Below, piece after piece: positions 35,881 through 45,795 of a stretch of DNA of 64,000 nucleotides (position 1 is its first letter; the number at the start of each line of letters is the position of its first letter). The notes beneath the pieces are model-generated. The model did no database searches and was not told the DNA's origin. It worked only from the letters and a program-made list of their open reading frames with translations. This DNA is from JACCZX01 sp963729165 (GTDB lineage Bacteria > Pseudomonadota > Gammaproteobacteria > Burkholderiales > Burkholderiaceae_F): NCBI GenBank assembly GCA_963729165.1, contig CAVSMM010000013.1:186001-250000 (forward strand). The letters run 5' to 3'. Made by a program: the position numbers and the translations under genes.

Positions 35881-37896
35881 ATGACAGTCCGACTTGCAGT
35901 CTATACGCTGGCGCTGGTTTTTCTTGCACCCGTGGCCGCAGTGGCCGCGCGCGCGCCAGCGTCGCCGGCAAGCGAGTTGTCCGCTGCCGATCAAGCGTTT
36001 CTGAGCGCACGAGATGCCGTTCGAGTCGGCGATCGCGAGCGCCTTGCGCAGGCGGCGGCACGGCTGGGGCCACATCCTCTGGCTGCATACGTCGAGTACT
36101 GGCAGCTGCTCACTACCATTCGCAGCGTCGACCCCAAAGCCACGGCCGAGGTCGCGCAGTTCATGAACCGTCACGCCGGTTCCTACATCGCCGATCGGCT
36201 CCGCTTCGATGCTGCCTTGGCGATGGCGAACCGCGGCGACTATCAGGGGTTCGAACGCGAGGCCGCGCAACTCGCATGGTGGACCGACGATGCGCAATTC
36301 CGCTGCTACGCCGCCCTGTCAAAGTATCGACGCGCTGTCGCCAAGCAAGCTGACGCTGCTGCGCGCGAAGCACGCCAGCTCCTCACCAGCACAACAAATC
36401 CGGCCGGCGAGGGATGCATCGCGTTGACCGAGGCGCTGCTCGCCGACAACCGCATCTCGGTGTGGGATCGCGTGCGAGCGCTGGTCGAACAGAATCAGCT
36501 CGATGTGGCCAAGCGCATCGGCGCACGGGCCCTGGATGCGAACGGCCGGTCCGTCGATCAGAAACTGCTGTCGCAAGCGATCGATCGGCCCGCGGCATTC
36601 TTGACGGCGCATGAGCGGCGGCTGACTGAAGTGCAGCGTGAGCTTGCGATGGTGGCGGTAGTGCGGCTTGCGCGCGACAACCCGCAGGACGCCGCCGAAT
36701 ACGCCGGCGCTTTGAACTTGCTGCTGACGCCTGAGCAGCGCGGCATCGTCTGGGGGCGCATCGGCCATATGGCCGCGCTGCGGCTGATGCGCGAAGCCAA
36801 CGATTGGTACCGCCGCGGCGGCGAGCACGTGGGTATCGGGCCCGACACGGCGCGGGTGGACGAAGTACTCGAGTGGCAGGTGCGCAGCGCGCTGCGCGCT
36901 AATGATTGGAAAACGGTGACGGCGGTGATTAACCGCATGCCCACTGCGCTGCGCGACGATCCCGCGTGGATTTACTGGAACGGTCGCGCGCTACAACACG
37001 CTGGACGCGGTTCCGAGGCGCAGGAGCAATTCGCACGCATCGCGCAGCAGTTTCACTTTTATGGACAACTCGCGGCCGAAGAACTTGCGCAGCCTATCGC
37101 GCTGCCGCCACGTGCCGAAGCGCCGACTGCGGAAGAGATCGCACCGTTCGAATCGAACGCGGGCTTCGTGCGCGCGTTCAAGTTCTACGAGCTTGGAATG
37201 CGGCTTGAAGGCAATCGCGAGTGGAACTGGCAGATGCGCGGCTTAAGCGATCGCCAATTGTTGGCGGCTGCCGAGTTTGCCCGCAAGCGCGGCGTTCTGG
37301 ATCGAATGATCAGTACATCCGATCGCACGAAGACCGAGTTCGACTTTACTCAGCGATTTCCCGCGCCATTCCGCGATTCGCTGATTCAATATTCAGCCCC
37401 ACTCGGCCTCGACGAAAACTGGGTTTATGGATTGATTCGGCAGGAGTCGCGTTTCATCATGGACGCGCGCTCGTCGGTCGGCGCCAGTGGACTAATGCAG
37501 TTGATGCCGGCAACCGCACGCTACGTCGCGAAGCGTTTGAACATTGCGAACTTCGCGCCCGCGCGCGTTAACGAGCTCGATGTCAACCTGCAGCTAGGCA
37601 CCGGGTATTTGAAAATGGTGCTCGATGATCTCGACGGCTCGCCAACACTGGCTACCGCCGCCTACAACGCAGGGCCCGGCCGGCCACGCGCGTGGCGAGC
37701 TTCGCTTGCAAAGCCGGTTGAAGGCGCGGTCTTCGCCGAAACTATCCCGTTCAACGAAACCCGCGACTACGTCAAGAAAGTGATGTCGAACAGCGTGTAT
37801 TACGCCGCACTGTTCGATAACAACAAAGCGCCCTCGCTGAAAACCCGGCTGGGAACGATCAGTCCAAAAGCGGCAGGCAGCACGGAGCTACCGTAG
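35881..37896 (+). CDS. slt: Soluble lytic murein transglycosylase
   Basis: A 671-residue periplasmic enzyme with a signal peptide (about 1-23), a superhelical alpha-rich U-domain and the C-terminal SLT domain. The catalytic Glu is in YGLIRQESRF (about 520) and GASGLMQLMPATA and AAYNAGPGRP follow. It cleaves glycan strands to 1,6-anhydro-muropeptides. Reading frame intact. Confidence 0.95.
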   Translation: MTVRLAVYTLALVFLAPVAAVAARAPASPASELSAADQAFLSARDAVRVGDRERLAQAAARLGPHPLAAYVEYWQLLTTIRSVDPKATAEVAQFMNRHAGSYIADRLRFDAALAMANRGDYQGFEREAAQLAWWTDDAQFRCYAALSKYRRAVAKQADAAAREARQLLTSTTNPAGEGCIALTEALLADNRISVWDRVRALVEQNQLDVAKRIGARALDANGRSVDQKLLSQAIDRPAAFLTAHERRLTEVQRELAMVAVVRLARDNPQDAAEYAGALNLLLTPEQRGIVWGRIGHMAALRLMREANDWYRRGGEHVGIGPDTARVDEVLEWQVRSALRANDWKTVTAVINRMPTALRDDPAWIYWNGRALQHAGRGSEAQEQFARIAQQFHFYGQLAAEELAQPIALPPRAEAPTAEEIAPFESNAGFVRAFKFYELGMRLEGNREWNWQMRGLSDRQLLAAAEFARKRGVLDRMISTSDRTKTEFDFTQRFPAPFRDSLIQYSAPLGLDENWVYGLIRQESRFIMDARSSVGASGLMQLMPATARYVAKRLNIANFAPARVNELDVNLQLGTGYLKMVLDDLDGSPTLATAAYNAGPGRPRAWRASLAKPVEGAVFAETIPFNETRDYVKKVMSNSVYYAALFDNNKAPSLKTRLGTISPKAAGSTELP

Positions 37897-38021
37897 TCAC
37901 AGAAGCGGCGCGACGAGCGACATGCCGGGGGCACGTCGCCGGACATCGGCGGCAGCGCCGCCGGTGGTCACGCGAGCTTGATTCCGCGATGCGCGGTTCG
38001 CGCAAGACGGACCGCGCACAA

Positions 38022-38027
38022 TAGAAT
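38022..38027 (+). promoter_or_regulatory. Candidate -10 element upstream of the NDUFA9-like gene
   Basis: TAGAAT lies seven bases before the ATG at 38035. If used, the transcript would start at or next to the start codon (leaderless). No clear -35. Confidence 0.3.
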
Positions 38028-38034
38028 TCGCGGC

Positions 38035-39009
38035 ATGCAACATTCCAACATTCTCGTCATCGGCGGCGCCGGGTTCATCGGGCGTCACATCGTCACGCGG
38101 CTGACCACGCGTGGCTTGCGGGTGACCGTACCCACGCGCCGGCGTGCAAGAGCACGCCATTTGATCATGCTGCCGACGACCGATGTCGTCGAGTGCAACG
38201 TGCACGACGATGTGGTTCTCAGCCAATTGATTCGCGATAAAGACGCCGTGATCAATCTGATCGGTGTCCTGCACGGATCGCAGGGCTCATCCGGCGCACG
38301 CTATGGCCCGGAGTTTGCGCAAGCTCACGTCGAGCTGCCACGGCGCATCGTCGCGATGTGCGCCAAACACGGCGTCCGCCGCATGTTGCACATGAGCTCG
38401 ATGGGTGCCGATTCGAATGGCCCGTCGATGTATCAGCGCAGCAAGGGAGATGGCGATTCGATCGTTCAGACGTCGAACCTCGACTGGACGATTTTCCGGC
38501 CGTCGGTTGTGTTTGGGCCCGAGGACAATTTCCTGAACATGTTTGCGACGCTTGCCAAATTTTTCCCGGTGCTGCCGATCGGTTGTGCCGATACGCGCTT
38601 CCAGCCCGTGTGGGTGGGCGACGTTGCCGACGCGTTTGTCAACGCGCTCGACAATCGCGACACGTTCACGCGCATCTACGAGCTTGCCGGTCCGCATATT
38701 TATCGATTACGCGATCTGGTCGCCTTTGCTGCCGCGGCGAGCGGACATCCTCGGCCCGTGTTCCGACTGCCCGATGCCTTGGCCCGCTTGCAGGCAATCC
38801 TGCTGGAGATCATGCCAGGCGAGCCGCTGATGTCTCGTGACAACCTCGATTCGATGAAGGTGGATAACGTTGCCACCGAACAGCCGTTCCATCCCGCGGG
38901 TGAGCTCGGCATCGGCATGACGCCGATGGAGGCCGAAGCGCCAATGTATCTATCGCGCTCGCATAGCCGCAGTCGTTTCAGCCTTTACCGCGCCCGAGCC
39001 GGACGCTGA
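38035..39009 (+). CDS. NDUFA9-like NAD(P)-binding protein (atypical SDR)
   Basis: A 324-residue atypical SDR with Rossmann motif ILVIGGAGFIGRHIVTRL. RRMLHMSSMGAD, the active-site-like region YQRSKGDGD and the segment TIFRPSVVFGPED match the complex I NDUFA9-type family. It probably binds NADPH and has a structural or quinone-related role. The ATG at 38035 is the only good start. Reading frame intact. Confidence 0.85.
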   Translation: MQHSNILVIGGAGFIGRHIVTRLTTRGLRVTVPTRRRARARHLIMLPTTDVVECNVHDDVVLSQLIRDKDAVINLIGVLHGSQGSSGARYGPEFAQAHVELPRRIVAMCAKHGVRRMLHMSSMGADSNGPSMYQRSKGDGDSIVQTSNLDWTIFRPSVVFGPEDNFLNMFATLAKFFPVLPIGCADTRFQPVWVGDVADAFVNALDNRDTFTRIYELAGPHIYRLRDLVAFAAAASGHPRPVFRLPDALARLQAILLEIMPGEPLMSRDNLDSMKVDNVATEQPFHPAGELGIGMTPMEAEAPMYLSRSHSRSRFSLYRARAGR

Positions 39010-39029
39010 GTCTGCAGAGGTTATCGAAC

Positions 39030-39323
39030 GTGGCCACCCAGAAATACGAACTCCCCGATGAGTTCCTCGAAGCGGCCGATCGCTTCGTCACACTCGCAAA
39101 CGAAATGGGCGAGCAGTACTCAGCGGATTGGGTGCGAGCGGTACTGATGTACGCCGCGGCGCGCTACACCGCGTTCAACTGGTTGACAAGTGACGAACAC
39201 AAGGGTCAGTCACAGGACATGGCAGCCGCTTATTTCCGCAATGAGTACGAAACGATGTTCCGCGAAAACCTGAAGGAGATCGAACCGGTGTATCGCGGCG
39301 GCATGACAGGGAAGCCGCAATGA
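39030..39323 (+). CDS. DUF3144 protein
   Basis: A 97-residue soluble protein, helical, matching DUF3144 (FVTLANEMGEQYSADWVRAVLMYAAARYTAFNW). Function unknown. GTG start with GAGG nine bases upstream. Its stop overlaps the GST start by 4 nt (ATGA), so the two are translated together. Confidence 0.82.
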   Translation: MATQKYELPDEFLEAADRFVTLANEMGEQYSADWVRAVLMYAAARYTAFNWLTSDEHKGQSQDMAAAYFRNEYETMFRENLKEIEPVYRGGMTGKPQ

Positions 39324-39975
39324 GCTTGACCCTCGTGATCGGCAACAAGAATTATTCGTCATGGTCGTTGCGGCCATGGCTGGCGATGAAGCAGGCGGGA
39401 GTTGCCTTTAACGAGACCGATGTGGTGCTGGGCCGGCCGGATTCGACCGAAAAAATCCTGCGCTATTCGCCGAGCGGCCGCGTGCCGTGTCTGATCGACG
39501 GCGAGCTCACTGTTTTCGATTCGTTGGCGATCTGCGAGTATGTCAATGAGCGGCTGATCGAAGATGGCCGAAGACAGCCTTGTGGCCGCGCGACACCAAG
39601 TCGCGCGCGCGGGCCCGCTCGGTGGTGGCCGAAATGCATTCGGGCTTCGCAGCGCTTCGAACGTATATGCCGATGGATATCCGATCGCGACGTGCTGACA
39701 AAGGTCAGGCTGCGCTCGAACGCGGCGACGTGGCCGCTGATGTCGCGCGCATTCAGTCGGTGTGGAACGAATGCCTTGAGCAAGGCGGGCCCATGCTGTT
39801 CGGAAGTTTTTCGATTGCAGACGCGTTCTACGCGCCGGTCGTAACGCGGTTCGCCACGTACGGCGTCAAGCTGGCACCGCTGCTCGCCGCTTACTCGGAC
39901 AACGTACTGGCGCTGCCGGCAATGCAGCAGTGGATCGCAGCGGCCAAAGCGGAAACCGAAACGATAAAGGCGTAA
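39320..39975 (+). CDS. Glutathione S-transferase family protein (one frameshift)
   Basis: About 218 residues once repaired. The N-terminal thioredoxin fold reads LVIGNKNYSSWSLRPWLAMKQAG, with the GSH-binding region RVPCLIDGELTVFDSLAICEY; the C-terminal helical domain has SVVAEMHSGFAALR. One missing base near 39580 (between EDGRRQP and LWPRDTKSRA) splits it; the span is 3n+2. This subgroup conserves the S-x-SLRPWL motif with Ser as likely catalytic residue. Confidence 0.86.
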
Positions 39976-39990
39976 GAAAGAAGCTATCTC

Positions 39991-41133
39991 GTGAAAGCGT
40001 ATCGAGTCGGCGGCTTTGTACGCGATCAGATGTTAGGCAATTCGCGACGTCACTTGGGCGATCTGGATGCTGCGCTGGAAACCGATCGCGATTGGGTCGT
40101 CGTCGGCTCCACACCCGAGCAGATGACAGCGCTCGGTTACCGTCCGGTCGGCAAGGATTTTCCGGTCTTTCTGCACCCGGAAACGCAGGAGGAATACGCG
40201 CTCGCGCGCACCGAGCGCAAAACGGCGCCTGGCTATAAGGGCTTCGTTGCGCACGCCGCGCCCGATGTGACGCTCGAGCAGGATTTGGCGCGGCGCGATC
40301 TGACGATCAACGCAATGGCGCTTGACGATGCCGGCACGCTGATCGATCCGTATCAAGGCAAGCGCGATCTTGACGCCGGAGTTTTGCGGCACGTCAGCCC
40401 GGCGTTTGTCGAAGATCCAGTGCGCATACTGCGCGTCGCACGGTTCGCTGCGCGCTTTCCGAATTTCAAGGTGGCACCAGAAACCGCCCAGCTGATGCGC
40501 GAAATGGTGCGCAATGGCGAAGCCGATGCACTGGTTCCGGAACGCGTGATGCAGGAAATTTCGCGCGGACTGATGGAGGCAAAGCCGTCACGCATGTTGA
40601 GTGTTCTCGTCTCATGCGGCCTGATCGACCGGTTGTTTGCGGAGCTCGAAGACCTGGGCCCGACCAGCGCAGCACTCGATCGCGGGGCGCAACGCGAGCT
40701 TGTGTTGCCGTCACGCTTCGCGATCCTCGCGGGCGCCTGCCGATCGTCGCGCGCCGTTTCCGATTTTCTGGGCAAGCTGCGCGTTCATCAGGATGCGGCG
40801 CAGCTCGCGCGGTTACTGGTCGAACTGCGCGAGCCACTGAAGAATGCCGAAACTTCCGCGGCCATCGTCGAAGTGCTCGAGCGCAGCGACGCATTCCGCC
40901 GGCCCGAGCGCTTCGAATGGTTGTTACAGGCGTTCGAAGCGTCCGCCGATGTGTCGGCCGAGCGCTTCCGGCGCGCGCTACGAGTCGCCAGCGAAGTCGA
41001 TGCAGGTGCGTTGGCCAGCTTGCATCGCAATGATCCAAGCCAGATTCAGCGCGCCGTCAGGCAGGCGCGCATCGTTGCCGTCGGCGGCGAGCTGCGCGGC
41101 CCGCCGAGCGACTTAGATCAGTTGCGCAAGTAG
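39991..41133 (+). CDS. cca: CCA tRNA nucleotidyltransferase
   Basis: A 380-residue enzyme adding or repairing the tRNA 3' CCA end. The nucleotidyltransferase motif VGGFVRD, the DRDWVVVGSTPEQM strand and the ARRDLTINAMAL and VEDPVRILRVARFAARF motifs are clear. Between VRD and DRDW there is an extra stretch of about 12 residues (residues 19-31) absent from E. coli CCA. GTG start. No HD domain can be recognised in the shortened C-terminus. The 3' end overlaps DUF2905 by 21 nt. Confidence 0.93.
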   Translation: MKAYRVGGFVRDQMLGNSRRHLGDLDAALETDRDWVVVGSTPEQMTALGYRPVGKDFPVFLHPETQEEYALARTERKTAPGYKGFVAHAAPDVTLEQDLARRDLTINAMALDDAGTLIDPYQGKRDLDAGVLRHVSPAFVEDPVRILRVARFAARFPNFKVAPETAQLMREMVRNGEADALVPERVMQEISRGLMEAKPSRMLSVLVSCGLIDRLFAELEDLGPTSAALDRGAQRELVLPSRFAILAGACRSSRAVSDFLGKLRVHQDAAQLARLLVELREPLKNAETSAAIVEVLERSDAFRRPERFEWLLQAFEASADVSAERFRRALRVASEVDAGALASLHRNDPSQIQRAVRQARIVAVGGELRGPPSDLDQLRK

Positions 41134-41304
41134 CATCAATAGAAGTGAGAGAACGATCGTGCTGGTAAACGGCAGCACGTATTCACGCCCGTTGCGCTTG
41201 AAGCGCATATCACCCGGCAAGCGCCCAATACCGAGCCGACTCAGCCACGGCTGCAGAGCCGTCAACACCAGCAGCGCAATGAATGTCGTCAACAGCCATT
41301 TCAT
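41113..41304 (-). CDS. DUF2905 membrane protein
   Basis: A 63-residue protein with two hydrophobic helices flanking GIGRLPGDMRFKRNGREYVLPF, the DUF2905 signature. Function unknown. It is convergent with cca and overlaps its 3' end by 21 nt. ATG start at 41304. Confidence 0.88.
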   Translation of the reverse strand: MKWLLTTFIALLVLTALQPWLSRLGIGRLPGDMRFKRNGREYVLPFTSTIVLSLLLMLLAQLI

Positions 41305-41339
41305 TTCGTGAGTCTACGCAGCGTCGGCGTTTCAGATGG

Positions 41340-42492
41340 CTAAAGCGAGTGCAAACGATCACCGCGCACGAATCCGACCATGGGTCCGCGCAGTCCTCGC
41401 CCGATCATCAGGACTTTGACCAGCTCACCCATTTCCGCTTCGGACACGAGCCGGTGCAGGGCAGCGGAGTTCTGAGCCGTGTGTTGCGTTTGCAGTTGAT
41501 CGAGCACGCCGCAGTTCAATAGAAAGTGCGCCTGCGACGTATAGCCGAGCACGTCCAGGCCGGAAGTATGCGCTGCCGCTGCCATCGCCGAAAAATCGAC
41601 GTGCGCGGTGACATCGTTCAAGCCCGTCATCCAAAGAGGATCACTGTGCGCATGATGGCGAAAGTGGCACATCAGCGTCCCCATTAGCCGCTGTGGATGG
41701 TAGTACTCGCGCTGCGGAAAACCGTAGTCGATCACCAACAGCGCTCCGCGCGCGAGCCATTGACCACTCGATCGCATCCAGCCTTCTGCAGTCAGGTTGA
41801 CTTCGGACGAATAGCCTTCAGGAAGCTCGCCATGCTCCGCTTCGATCGACGCTACTGCTGCCGATAGCTCTTCGCCTGCGCGACGCTCTTCGAACGCGAA
41901 TCCGTTGGCGGAGCGATTCACCACGCCGCGCTCAACCGTTACGCCGTCGCGCTTTACGAACAGCTTCACCGGCATCACGTCGAGCACTTCGTTGGCCAAC
42001 ATGACGCCTTCAAATGCGTTCGGCGGCGCGCCTATCCAATCAACGGACAAACCTGTCAGGCGCGCTTGCTGCCGATCGATCAAGTCAGAAGAAACTTCGA
42101 CGATCGAATAGCTTTCAAGCGCGACTTTCCGTCTGGCGAGCTCGGTCATCAGATCGCGTGCAAGCACTCCGGAACCTGCTCCGAACTCGACGATGCGCGC
42201 GGGTACCTGTTCGAACAGTTGCGCGACTTGGTGTGCCAGGGCTTGCGCGAAAAGGGGCGAGATTTCCGGCGCAGTCACGAAGTCCCCGCCCGACGGCGAA
42301 ATCTCCGAATTTGCGCGAGCCGGCTGCGTAGTAGCCGAGTTGCGGCGCATACAAGGCCAACTGCATGAAGCGGTCGAACGGAATCCAGCCTCCTGCGCGC
42401 TCTATCTCGTCGGAGATATGCGTTGCAATGCGCTCGCTGTGTTCGATCGCTGCCGCGCTCGGCAATGGCATCGACGAATATTGCAGAGTCAT
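41340..42492 (-). CDS. MidA/NDUFAF7-like SAM-dependent methyltransferase (one frameshift)
   Basis: About 383 residues once repaired. Motifs are the N-terminal YYAAGSRKFGD, GGDFVTAPEISPLFA, motif I IVEFGAGSGVLARDLM and LANEVLDVMPVKLF. The family methylates an arginine of a complex I subunit in mitochondria; in bacteria the substrate is unknown. Near 42300 a duplicated T (GATTTCG for GATTCG) shifts the frame; repaired, it reads KFGDSPSGGDFVTAPE. The span is 3n+1. Confidence 0.88.
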
Positions 42493-42558
42493 CGAACAAT
42501 CGTACTGCCGTTAAACTGTCAGGCGTCTCGCCAACGGTTTCTTCCACCGATCTCCCGT

Positions 42559-43341
42559 ATGCCTGAATTATCGAATCGGACCGCGCTCGTCACGGGTGGC
42601 GCCCGCCGAATCGGCCGCGAGATTGCGCTCGCGTTTGCGCGCGATGGATGGAACGTGGCGGTCCACTATGCGACTTCGCGCGACGACGCGATGGACACCG
42701 TAGCGCAAATCGAAGCGATCGGGCGGCGTGCGATAGCGGTCAATCGCGATCTTGCTGTCGAGCCCGGCGTACTAAGCCTGCTTACAGAATGCGCCAACGA
42801 GCTCGCGCCGGTAAGTTGTGTAGTCAACAACGCCTCGCTGTTCGAGTACGACAACGTGACGCGATTCAGCGCGGAACACCTCTTGCGCGCAATGCGAACG
42901 AATACGGCCGCGCCGATCCTGCTGGCGCGCTCGCTGCACGAACATCTGCAGCACGACGCGCGCGGCGTCGTGATCAATTTGCTTGACCAGAAACTCGAGA
43001 ATCCGAATCCTGACTTTCTTTCATACACGCTTTCCAAAGCAGCTTTGAAGGAAGCGACGCAGCTGCTGGCGATCGCGCTGGCACCGAAGGTTAGAGTCGT
43101 TGGTATCGCGCCCGGCATCACGCTCGCCTCGACTTTGCAGAGCGAGCACGGCTTTGCAGAAGCGCATCGCCGCACCCCGCTCAATCGATCGAGTACGCCG
43201 GACGATGTTGCAAAGGCAGCGATCTATCTGGCGAATGCGGAGGCGGTGACCGGCGCGATATTGCTGGTAGACGGCGGGCAACACCTGGTGCCAAGCTCTC
43301 GCGACGTAATGTTTCTGACCGAGCCGCAAACCGACCAATGA
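42559..43341 (+). CDS. Pteridine/dihydrofolate reductase-like SDR (FolM-like)
   Basis: A 260-residue short-chain dehydrogenase with TGGARRIGREIAL (Arg-rich, NADPH-preferring), NNASLF and the catalytic YxxxK in YTLSKAAL. The ARRIG form is typical of pteridine reductases such as FolM and PTR1. Reducing dihydrobiopterin or dihydrofolate fits its position directly before folB. Its stop overlaps the folB start by 4 nt. Reading frame intact. Confidence 0.88.
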   Translation: MPELSNRTALVTGGARRIGREIALAFARDGWNVAVHYATSRDDAMDTVAQIEAIGRRAIAVNRDLAVEPGVLSLLTECANELAPVSCVVNNASLFEYDNVTRFSAEHLLRAMRTNTAAPILLARSLHEHLQHDARGVVINLLDQKLENPNPDFLSYTLSKAALKEATQLLAIALAPKVRVVGIAPGITLASTLQSEHGFAEAHRRTPLNRSSTPDDVAKAAIYLANAEAVTGAILLVDGGQHLVPSSRDVMFLTEPQTDQ

Positions 43342-43736
43342 GCGCGACTTTGCTCGATGCCCGACTCGCCGATTGCCGCAGAATCTTTCTGCGCAACTAC
43401 GTGCTGAATGCAAATATCGGCGTTCATGCCCACGAGAAGAATGGCGTGCAGCGCATCGCTGTGAACGTCGACGTGTTCGTACCGCTTTCGCTTTCGACTC
43501 CGCGGCATGATCGGATTCATGAAGTGGTTGACTACGACTTCATTCGGCTCGCGATCAGCCACCGCGTCGATCAGGGGCACATCAACTTGCAGGAAACATT
43601 GGTCGACGATATCGCGCGCGTGTTGCTTGCGCATCCGGCCGTGCGCGCAGTGCGCGTTTCGAGCGAAAAGTCCGACGTCTACGAAGACGTCGACGCGGTT
43701 GGAATCGAAATCATGCGATTCAAGGACGACGCATGA
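43338..43736 (+). CDS. folB: Dihydroneopterin aldolase
   Basis: A 132-residue enzyme of folate synthesis. The NIGVHAHEKNGVQRIAVNVDV strand, the VVDYDFIRLAI region with the active-site residues and the NLQETLVDDIARVLL helix are conserved. It cleaves dihydroneopterin to 6-hydroxymethyl-dihydropterin. It overlaps both neighbours by ATGA, giving a folM-folB-ttcA operon. Confidence 0.93.
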   Translation: MSATLLDARLADCRRIFLRNYVLNANIGVHAHEKNGVQRIAVNVDVFVPLSLSTPRHDRIHEVVDYDFIRLAISHRVDQGHINLQETLVDDIARVLLAHPAVRAVRVSSEKSDVYEDVDAVGIEIMRFKDDA

Positions 43737-44621
43737 ACGCGCCGCTTCGAAAAGTCGCCTTTGAGAACAACAAGCTCGAGAAGCGCCTGTTGCGCCTGAC
43801 CGGCCAGGCGATCACGCAGTTCAACATGATCGAAGGCCGGCGACAAGGTGATGGTGTGCCTGTCAGGCGGAAAGGATAGCTACGGCCTGCTCGATGTGCT
43901 GCTGCTGTTGCGCGAGCGCGCACCGATCGACTTCGATCTCGTGGCGGTCAACCTCGATCAGAAGCAGCCCGGATTTCCGGAAGAAGTTCTGCCCGAGTAC
44001 CTGAGAACGAAAGGCGTTCCGTTCCATATCGAAGCGCAGGACACCTACTCGATCGTCAAGCGCGTCATCGCCGAAGGCAAGACGATGTGCTCGTTGTGTT
44101 CACGTCTACGACGCGGCATTCTGTATCGCGTCGCCGGCGAACTCGGTGCGACCAAGATTGCACTCGGTCACCATCGAGACGACATCCTCGGCACGTTCTT
44201 TCTCAATTTGTTCTACGGCGGCACATTGAAGGCGATGCCGCCAAAGCTGGTATCGGATGATGGCAAGCACATCGTGATCCGCCCGCTCGCTTACGTCGAA
44301 GAGGCCGATCTCGCGCGCTATGCCGAGGTCAAGGGGTTTCCGATCATCCCGTGCAACCTGTGCGGCTCGCAGGTCAATCTGAAGCGGCAGGAAATCAAGC
44401 GCATGTTGACCGAATGGCAGAAGCGCTATCCGGGCCGCGTTGAAAACACATTCAATGCGCTGGCCGAGTGACGCCATCGCACCTGATGGATGCGTGATCT
44501 GTTCGACTTCTCAGCGTTACGCGCGAGCGGCCGTCCCGACATCGACGGTGATATCGCGTTCGATGAGCCGCCGTGCAGCGGCGACGAAGAGGCAGCCGCC
44601 GACGTAATCCGTTTTGCGTAA
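43733..44621 (+). CDS. ttcA: tRNA 2-thiocytidine synthetase TtcA (three frameshifts)
   Basis: PP-loop enzyme that thiolates cytidine 32 of tRNA with an iron-sulfur cluster. Visible are the PP-loop CLSGGKDSYGLLDVL, CSLCSRLRRG and CNLCGSQVNLKRQ cysteine pairs. A duplicated G near 43837 (GAAGGCC for GAAGCC) separates the N-terminal 34 residues. The frame stops at 44471, but the adjacent frames continue VTPSHLMD and RDLFDFSALRASG to DVIRFA at 44619; betaproteobacterial TtcA has such an extension, so I extend it across two more small shifts. The extension part is inference. Confidence 0.88.
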
Positions 44622-44624
44622 TGC

Positions 44625-45732
44625 CTAGGCTGCGTTCAGCGCGCGCTCGACCTCGTTGACCAGTACTTCGCTCGGCTCGCATCCCACCGAGACGCGAACG
44701 AAACCGTCGGGTACCGCATCGCCCCACCGTGCGCGCCGCTCGGCGCAGGTGTGAACTCCGCCGAAACTCGTCGACTCGCGCATCAGTGCGCAGCCCTGTA
44801 TGAAACGCTCGGCGGCGTCTTTGTCCGCAAGCGTGAGCGCGATCAGACTGCCGCCGCCGGTCATCTGCGTCTGCGCCAATCGATGCGCCGGGTGTGACGC
44901 GAGCCCCGGATAGCGAACCGCGACGACCTTCGGATGCTTTTCCAGAAGTTCCGCCAGCACCCGCGCGTTGAAGCGCATCCGCGCAAAGCGGAGCTCGAGT
45001 GTTTCAAGACCGCGATGCACCAACCACGCCTCGTGCGGACCCGGTACCGCACCGGCGACCTTGCGCCAATCGCGCACGGCATTGATCAATTCGGAACTGC
45101 GCGAGCTGACGTGCCCGAACAGCACATCGGAATGCCCGTTGAGCGCCTTCGTGTCGGCAGACACGACAACATCCGCACCGAGGTCGAGCGGCCGTTGTCC
45201 GAGCGGCGTCATCGTTGTGTTATCGACCGCGACGGTTGCGCCAGCTGCTTTCGCGTTACGAACGACGGCGCCAATGTCAGCCAGATCGAGACCTGGATTT
45301 GAAGGGGTTTCAATCCACACCAGCTTGTATCCATCGAGCGCACGTGCCAGCGACCTCGGCCGTCGCGCATGTTTCGACGACAACTCCCATCGGCAGCAGA
45401 TACTTTTCAGCAAATACGCGCACCGTGTAGTAGCCGTCGGACGGCAGCAGAATGCGGTCGCCGGACTTCAGAACGCCGTAGAGCACCGAAGCGATCGCCG
45501 CCATGCCCGAGGGAAAGGTAACCGTCTCGGCGTCTTCGAGAATCGAAAGCGCTTCTTCCAGCGCGCTCCATGTCGGGTTGCCCCAGCGCGCGTATTGATA
45601 CGGCCCGCTGGGATCTGCAGCGAGACGGTAAACCGAGGTGTTGACGATCGGCGGCACAAAAGCCTCGCCGAACGCAGTCGATTGGCTGCTGTGGTGAAGC
45701 GCGCGCGCTACGCGCTCGTCGATCGAGGACAC
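44625..45732 (-). CDS. metC: Cystathionine beta-lyase MetC-like (one frameshift)
   Basis: PLP enzyme of the Cys/Met metabolism family, about 368 residues once repaired. The SGMAAIASVL loop, WIETPSNPG and the PLP lysine in VVSADTKALNGHSDV are present. It probably releases homocysteine from cystathionine. Near 45347 a duplicated G (GAGGTCG for GAGTCG) breaks the frame between CATAE and SLARALDGYKLVW; the span is 3n+1. GTG start at 45732. It is convergent with ttcA (3 nt). Cystathionine gamma-lyase activity cannot be excluded. Confidence 0.86.
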
Positions 45733-45795
45733 GTGAACTCCGAAGCGTCGAAGAGGCGATTATCGACGCGCCGCAGTCAAGCAGTCGACCAACTT

